Source: CAMDPA01 sp050186055 (GTDB taxonomy: Bacteria > Pseudomonadota > Alphaproteobacteria > Rhizobiales > Hyphomicrobiaceae). From it: 9,647 nt of DNA. Under the pieces are notes generated by a model, which saw nothing but the letters and a program-made list of their open reading frames with translations, was not told where the DNA came from and ran no database searches. The translations under genes and the position numbers were made by a program. The stretch lies in contig JBFWYV010000198.1 of the NCBI GenBank assembly GCA_050186055.1, forward strand, positions 1-9,647. The letters run 5' to 3'. Shown piece by piece: positions 6,090 through 9,647 of the stretch. Position 1 is the stretch's first letter; every line of letters starts with the position of its first letter.

Positions 6090-7319
6090 ATGACGTCGAT
6101 CGGAAAGGTTGCTGTCGTCGGCGCGGGGCAGGCAGGAAGCCAGGTGGCGGTCTCGCTGCGCGAGCAGGGCTTTGAGGGCGAGATTGAGATTTTCGGCGAG
6201 GAAGCGTGGCTGCCGTATCAGCGTCCGCCCCTGTCGAAGACCTACCTCAAGGAAGAAGCGGACCCGGACAAAGTCTACTTTCGGCCGCAGCGCTTCTATG
6301 ACGACAAGAAGATCAGCATCCGGACCGGCGCGCGCGTCGCCTCGATCGACCGGGCCGCGCACACGCTGACGTTGGACTCAGGCGAAGTCCGGTCCTGGGA
6401 CCGGCTGGTCCTGACCACCGGCGTGACCAACCGCAGGCTGACGGTCCCCAGCGCCGACCTTGCCGGCGTCGTGACCCTGCGCGGGCTGGACGATGCGCAC
6501 CAGATCCGCACCTTGCTGAGATCGACGCGCCGCCTTGCCATCGTCGGCGGCGGCGTCATCGGCCTGGAGATGTCCGGGTTGGCCCGCAGCCTCGGCATCG
6601 ACGTGGACATCTTCGAGCTGGGCGATCGGCTTGCGGCCCGCGTCGGAAGCGCGGCATTGTCGGCGTATTTCCTGCACTTCCATCGCGGACTGGGTGCCAA
6701 CGTCCACCTTTCGACCACGGTCTCGGCGATCGACGGCGCAGACGGCAAGGTCACCGGCGTCGTGCTCGGCGACGGCAGCAGAGTGCCCGCCGACCAGGTG
6801 CTGGTATCGATCGGCGTCGTCCCCAACACGGCGCTGGCTCAGGCCGCCGGACTCGATGTCGAGGACGGCATCCTCGTCGACCGGCATATGCGGACCTCCG
6901 ATCAATCGATCTATGCGGCGGGCGATTGCACGCGCTTTGCGCCGCCGTTCGGGTGCCCGGAATCGCTGCGCCTGGAATCGGTTCAGAACGCGATCGATCA
7001 GGCACGCACTATCGCCGACAACATCCTGGGTCGCGACAAGCCGTACGAAGCGCTGCCTTGGTTCTGGAGCGACCAGGGAACGCTCAAGCTACAGATCGCC
7101 GGATGCACCATCGGCCACGACAAGACGGTAGCCAAGACCGATCCATCCAGCGGCGCGATGACGGTCTACTGTTTCGCCGGCGACGACCTGATCGGCGTCG
7201 AATGCATCAACCGGCCGGCTGATTTCGTCTCCGCACGCCGCATCCTCGGGGCAAGAAAGAAGGTCACGCCGGGCGATGTCGAACGCCCCGATTTCGACAT
7301 TCGCGCCATGGCGCGCTGA
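6090..7319 (+). CDS. FAD-dependent NAD(P)H-ferredoxin/rubredoxin reductase-type oxidoreductase
   Basis: This 409-residue flavoprotein belongs to the family of putidaredoxin, rhodocoxin and BphA4-type reductases, which pass electrons from NAD(P)H through FAD to a small iron-sulfur protein. The N-terminal FAD-binding loop is VVGAGQAG (residues 9-16), followed by the family mark YQRPPLSK (43-50), which contacts the flavin. The second Rossmann fold for NAD(P)H has GGGVIGLE (153-160), and YAAGDC near 276-280 closes the FAD site. The C-terminal reductase domain contains ESVQNAIDQARTIADNILG and PWFWSDQ, typical of the group. GGAGAGGA at 6076-6083, six bases before the ATG, decides this start. No ferredoxin or oxygenase gene lies in the window, so its electron acceptor is unknown. 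It ends 19 bases before the convergent hemY stop. A role as a general or xenobiotic-type reductase cannot be chosen from sequence. Confidence 0.92.
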   Translation: MTSIGKVAVVGAGQAGSQVAVSLREQGFEGEIEIFGEEAWLPYQRPPLSKTYLKEEADPDKVYFRPQRFYDDKKISIRTGARVASIDRAAHTLTLDSGEVRSWDRLVLTTGVTNRRLTVPSADLAGVVTLRGLDDAHQIRTLLRSTRRLAIVGGGVIGLEMSGLARSLGIDVDIFELGDRLAARVGSAALSAYFLHFHRGLGANVHLSTTVSAIDGADGKVTGVVLGDGSRVPADQVLVSIGVVPNTALAQAAGLDVEDGILVDRHMRTSDQSIYAAGDCTRFAPPFGCPESLRLESVQNAIDQARTIADNILGRDKPYEALPWFWSDQGTLKLQIAGCTIGHDKTVAKTDPSSGAMTVYCFAGDDLIGVECINRPADFVSARRILGARKKVTPGDVERPDFDIRAMAR

Positions 7320-7324
7320 ACCGA

Positions 7325-7359
7325 GGCGGCGCGATACGTCACGCCGTATGCCTGCCGCC
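7325..7359. terminator. Imperfect stem-loop between convergent genes, possible bidirectional terminator
   Basis: Outer arms ggcggc (7325-7330) and gccgcc (7354-7359) and inner arms atacg (7334-7338) and cgtat (7345-7349) fold into one hairpin with a small internal loop and the apical loop TCACGC. It spans the 19-base gap after the reductase stop and the last codons of hemY, whose stop (7339-7341) is in the apical loop. No T-run follows on either strand, so termination is only inferred from the convergent setting. Confidence 0.35.
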
Positions 7360-9147
7360 CGCGCGCTGAGGCTCTGCGTCCTCGAGTCCGGGATCATCGG
7401 GCGGGCGCGGCGCCACGAAGATCCGGGCCTCCTCGACGCGACGCGCGCGTGCGTTGGACGTTGCCTGGACGGCGCTGATATTGGCCGCCGTCTCGGCGGC
7501 AGAACCGTTGGCAACGGCTGAGACCGTCGCAGTTGCCGGCTTCGCTTCCCCGCCGATCGCTTCGGCCGCGACCGTTGGCGGCGGCACCGGTGATTTCGAT
7601 GCCGGCGCGGCGGCTGCCGCGTGCACCACCGCATCTGAACCATTGGCCTGACGGTCACCCGTCGATTGATGCCCAGCTTCGACGTGCGCATTCGGCGACT
7701 TGTCGACTGCACTCTCTGGCGAGGTCGTCACGGTCCTTGCCGCGGCTGTCACCGGCTCGGCCGTGACGGTCGCCGCCTCCGCCTCCAGTATCGGATGATC
7801 CCGCGCCGTCAGCTTGACCAGTTCGTCCAGCTTTTGCGTGAGCGCAGCCGCCCCCTCCTTGTCCAGCGCTTCGACCGGAACGCGCCACTGGAACGCATCG
7901 AGTGCGCCGGTGACGGGCGAGACCGGAGCCCATTTGTCGGAGATCACGCCGTCCGCAGTCCAGGCCGGATCGCGCGGCGCGTGTACGGCCCGCGCGAGCC
8001 ATTCACGGACGCGGCCCCTGTCGCCGAACTCCTCGGCTTCGACGCGCGCCATCAGCGTGCAGACGCGCTGCGTCTGCCGTTCGCCCTCGAGCGGTTCGAG
8101 CATGCGCCTGGCCGTGACGAAGTCTCGCGCGTCGATGGCGGCTGAAGCGATGGCGACCGGCGATTCGATCGAGTGCTGATTGACTTGTGCCAGCCGCCTC
8201 ACGCGTTCGAGCCGGTCGCGCGGGCTGTCGCCGGTGCGCGCGAAGGCATAGGCGGTGGCAAGGTCCGGATGCGCGGCCAGCCGCCATGTGCGCTCGATAA
8301 CGCGGGCGGCGCGCTTGGTATTGCCCTTGCCGGCGAGAATCCGGCCGGCGATGGCTGCGGCGGGAATCAGCTCGTGCGCGAGATGATGCGCCTCCAGCGC
8401 GAGCTGCAGGGCTTGCTCCGGATTGCTGTCCTCCAGCATCTGCGCGCGGGCCGTGAGAAGGACGGCGCGGCGGCGTTCGATCGCCGACTTCTCATGCTGG
8501 TGGTACTTGCGTGCGATATCGAGGGTCCGCAGCGCGCCCTCCCAGTCGTGGTCCTTGCATTGCAGCTCAAACAGTGCATCGACGGGCCAGCCGAGCTTCG
8601 GATTGAGACGCAGCGCACGCTCGGCGAACTGACGCTGGGCTTCCGTCTCCCCTTCGCGCTCAGCCTCCAGGAACAGCCCGCGCAACCCCAGTTGTTCCGT
8701 CTCGGGCGAGCCCAGCATCGCTTCGAAGATGCGGCGCGAGGTGTAGCTGTCGCCCGACAATTGCGCCGCCTGCGCACGCAGCAGGTGGGTCAAGGGTTCG
8801 TTGGGCAGCGTCTTCCTGGCCTGCAGGGCATAGCGGCTGGCCAGCGCCCGGTCGCCGGCGCCGATCGCGATCATGCCGGCGGACAGCGCTTCGAGACCGC
8901 GCATCTGGCGCCGCCGGCTGAAGATGGCCCCGATCGAGGCCGGGCTGCGCCAGAGCTGGACCAGAATGGACCACGCAAGAATTGAAAGTCCGATCACCAG
9001 CGCGAGGATGCACACACCCTCGAACACCGTGGTCGTGATCTCGTATCCCTGCCAGTTGATCAGGATGCTGCCAGGCCGGTCCGCAAGCCACGACAGCGGC
9101 ATGACGACGGCTGCAAGCGCAAAGCAGAACAGGACAAGCCGCAGCAT
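7339..9147 (-). CDS. hemY: HemY-family inner-membrane TPR protein
   Basis: This 602-residue protein has the HemY N-terminal domain: two membrane segments at about residues 3-22 (LVLFCFALAAVVMPLSWLA) and 40-66 (TTVFEGVCILALVIGLSILAWSIL), joined by a short loop containing INWQGYEI. A long helical TPR-like region follows to about residue 440, for example ALEAHHLAHELIPAAAIAGRI and ARRMLEPLEG. Residues about 450-570 form an Ala/Pro/Thr/Ser-rich, probably disordered linker, and the protein ends with RIFVAPRPPDDPG (575-587) plus a charged tail. This HemY is the TPR protein linked to heme-biosynthesis operons and is not the protoporphyrinogen oxidase given the same name in Gram-positives; its precise role is unsettled. 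The start lies two bases after the mitofilin stop, with AAGG of the upstream coding end as ribosome binding site, so the two are translationally coupled in one operon. Confidence 0.93.
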   Translation of the reverse strand: MLRLVLFCFALAAVVMPLSWLADRPGSILINWQGYEITTTVFEGVCILALVIGLSILAWSILVQLWRSPASIGAIFSRRRQMRGLEALSAGMIAIGAGDRALASRYALQARKTLPNEPLTHLLRAQAAQLSGDSYTSRRIFEAMLGSPETEQLGLRGLFLEAEREGETEAQRQFAERALRLNPKLGWPVDALFELQCKDHDWEGALRTLDIARKYHQHEKSAIERRRAVLLTARAQMLEDSNPEQALQLALEAHHLAHELIPAAAIAGRILAGKGNTKRAARVIERTWRLAAHPDLATAYAFARTGDSPRDRLERVRRLAQVNQHSIESPVAIASAAIDARDFVTARRMLEPLEGERQTQRVCTLMARVEAEEFGDRGRVREWLARAVHAPRDPAWTADGVISDKWAPVSPVTGALDAFQWRVPVEALDKEGAAALTQKLDELVKLTARDHPILEAEAATVTAEPVTAAARTVTTSPESAVDKSPNAHVEAGHQSTGDRQANGSDAVVHAAAAAPASKSPVPPPTVAAEAIGGEAKPATATVSAVANGSAAETAANISAVQATSNARARRVEEARIFVAPRPPDDPGLEDAEPQRAGGRHTA

Positions 9148-9149
9148 GA

Positions 9150-9647
9150 TCAGCCTTTCTTCCCACCGCCTGAGCCCGCACCGAGAGACTGTTTGAGATC
9201 GTCCTCGATACGCGCCATGGCGCGCTCGACAGCCGCCCGTGCTCCGATCTTGTCAAGCCACCCACGCGCCGGCTGGGCAGCCTTCGGTGACAGCTTCGCC
9301 GCTTCGATCAGCACGTCGCCCAGTCGCTCCGACTTCAGACTCTTTTCCATCCGCGCTACGATGGCTTCCGCGCTGTTGTCGTCCGCAGGCGCATCGACCC
9401 GGCGCACCTTGACGATCGACTTGGCGCCAGCCAGGAGGCGATCGGTCCAGCTTGCATCCTTGGTCTGCGAGTCGGCATCGATGATCGCATTCGCAGTATT
9501 GTGGAACTCGCGGGTCAATTCAACCGTACTCGGAACGCCGCTATTCTTGTAGCGCTCGAGCGCAGACAGGTCGAGTTTGCTGCCGGCAACGTTCGACAAC
9601 TCGGCGAGGTCGGCCGCGAACGGCGTCCCGCGTGCTACCGCCCGCTG
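9150..9647 (-). CDS. Mitofilin-family inner-membrane protein, C-terminal part (runs off right edge)
   Basis: The last 165 codons of a minus-strand gene continue without interruption to the right edge. The visible start-like TTG at 9597-9599 is internal, because the frame upstream reads QRAVARGTPFAADLAEL, the conserved mitofilin segment. Further conserved parts are the helical ALERYKNSGVPSTVELTREF and the C-terminal amphipathic region GWLDKIGARAAVERAMARIEDDL, before a Gly/Lys-rich end. Alphaproteobacterial mitofilin-domain proteins (the bacterial relatives of Mic60) have an N-terminal membrane anchor and coiled coil, here outside the window, and shape inner-membrane invaginations. Its stop is two bases before the hemY start, in the arrangement usual for this class, where heme genes such as hemC and hemD commonly lie further upstream. 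Confidence 0.88.
   Translation of the reverse strand, partial: QRAVARGTPFAADLAELSNVAGSKLDLSALERYKNSGVPSTVELTREFHNTANAIIDADSQTKDASWTDRLLAGAKSIVKVRRVDAPADDNSAEAIVARMEKSLKSERLGDVLIEAAKLSPKAAQPARGWLDKIGARAAVERAMARIEDDLKQSLGAGSGGGKKG

Noticed and set aside
8173..8985. 270-codon plus-strand frame inside hemY
   Set aside because: It is antisense to hemY, with Arg/Leu/Gln-rich composition and no recognisable domain.

Overview
The window looks like chromosomal DNA of an alphaproteobacterium, most likely of the order Hyphomicrobiales (Rhizobiales). The evidence is the high-GC codon use, a mitofilin-family gene directly followed by hemY, a 41-residue cysteine-free ribosomal protein L36, and a MaoC-type hydratase gene next to ribF. 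No transposase, integrase, CRISPR array or obvious defence or secretion system is visible. Most of it reads as core housekeeping sequence with a few lineage-specific genes.

Layout from left to right. Positions 1-200 hold the 5' end of an unrecognised minus-strand gene. A small exported protein of unknown function (460-831, +) is divergent from it. A long imperfect palindrome (936-1014) lies over the stop codon of ribF (minus), the FMN/FAD-making enzyme. Upstream of ribF on the same strand is a MaoC-family hydratase gene (2126-2566, minus). A 645-base stretch follows that holds at most one doubtful 33-residue ORF. Next come tRNA-Val(GAC) with its own promoter and terminator, rpmJ (L36) and an exported TPR protein (3615-4352, +), which appears to be transcribed without a leader.

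The right half begins with an inverted-repeat-rich control region (4407-4497) in front of a LeuA/homocitrate/citramalate-synthase-like enzyme (4596-5828, +) that lacks the LeuA regulatory domain. After it, with its own ribosome binding site, is a ferredoxin-reductase-type FAD/NAD(P)H enzyme (6090-7319, +). Convergent to it are hemY (7339-9147, minus) and the C-terminal part of a mitofilin-family gene (9150 to the right edge, minus). These two are separated by only 2 bases and clearly form an operon.

Functional links: mitofilin and HemY are both inner-membrane-anchored proteins of the heme-gene neighbourhood. RibF makes the FAD that the reductase needs, but this is general metabolism and not evidence of a dedicated pathway. 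I found no strong candidate for a wholly new multi-gene system. The points most worth a second look are the aberrant acyltransferase subfamily, its inverted-repeat promoter region, the leaderless TPR gene and the palindrome at the end of ribF.
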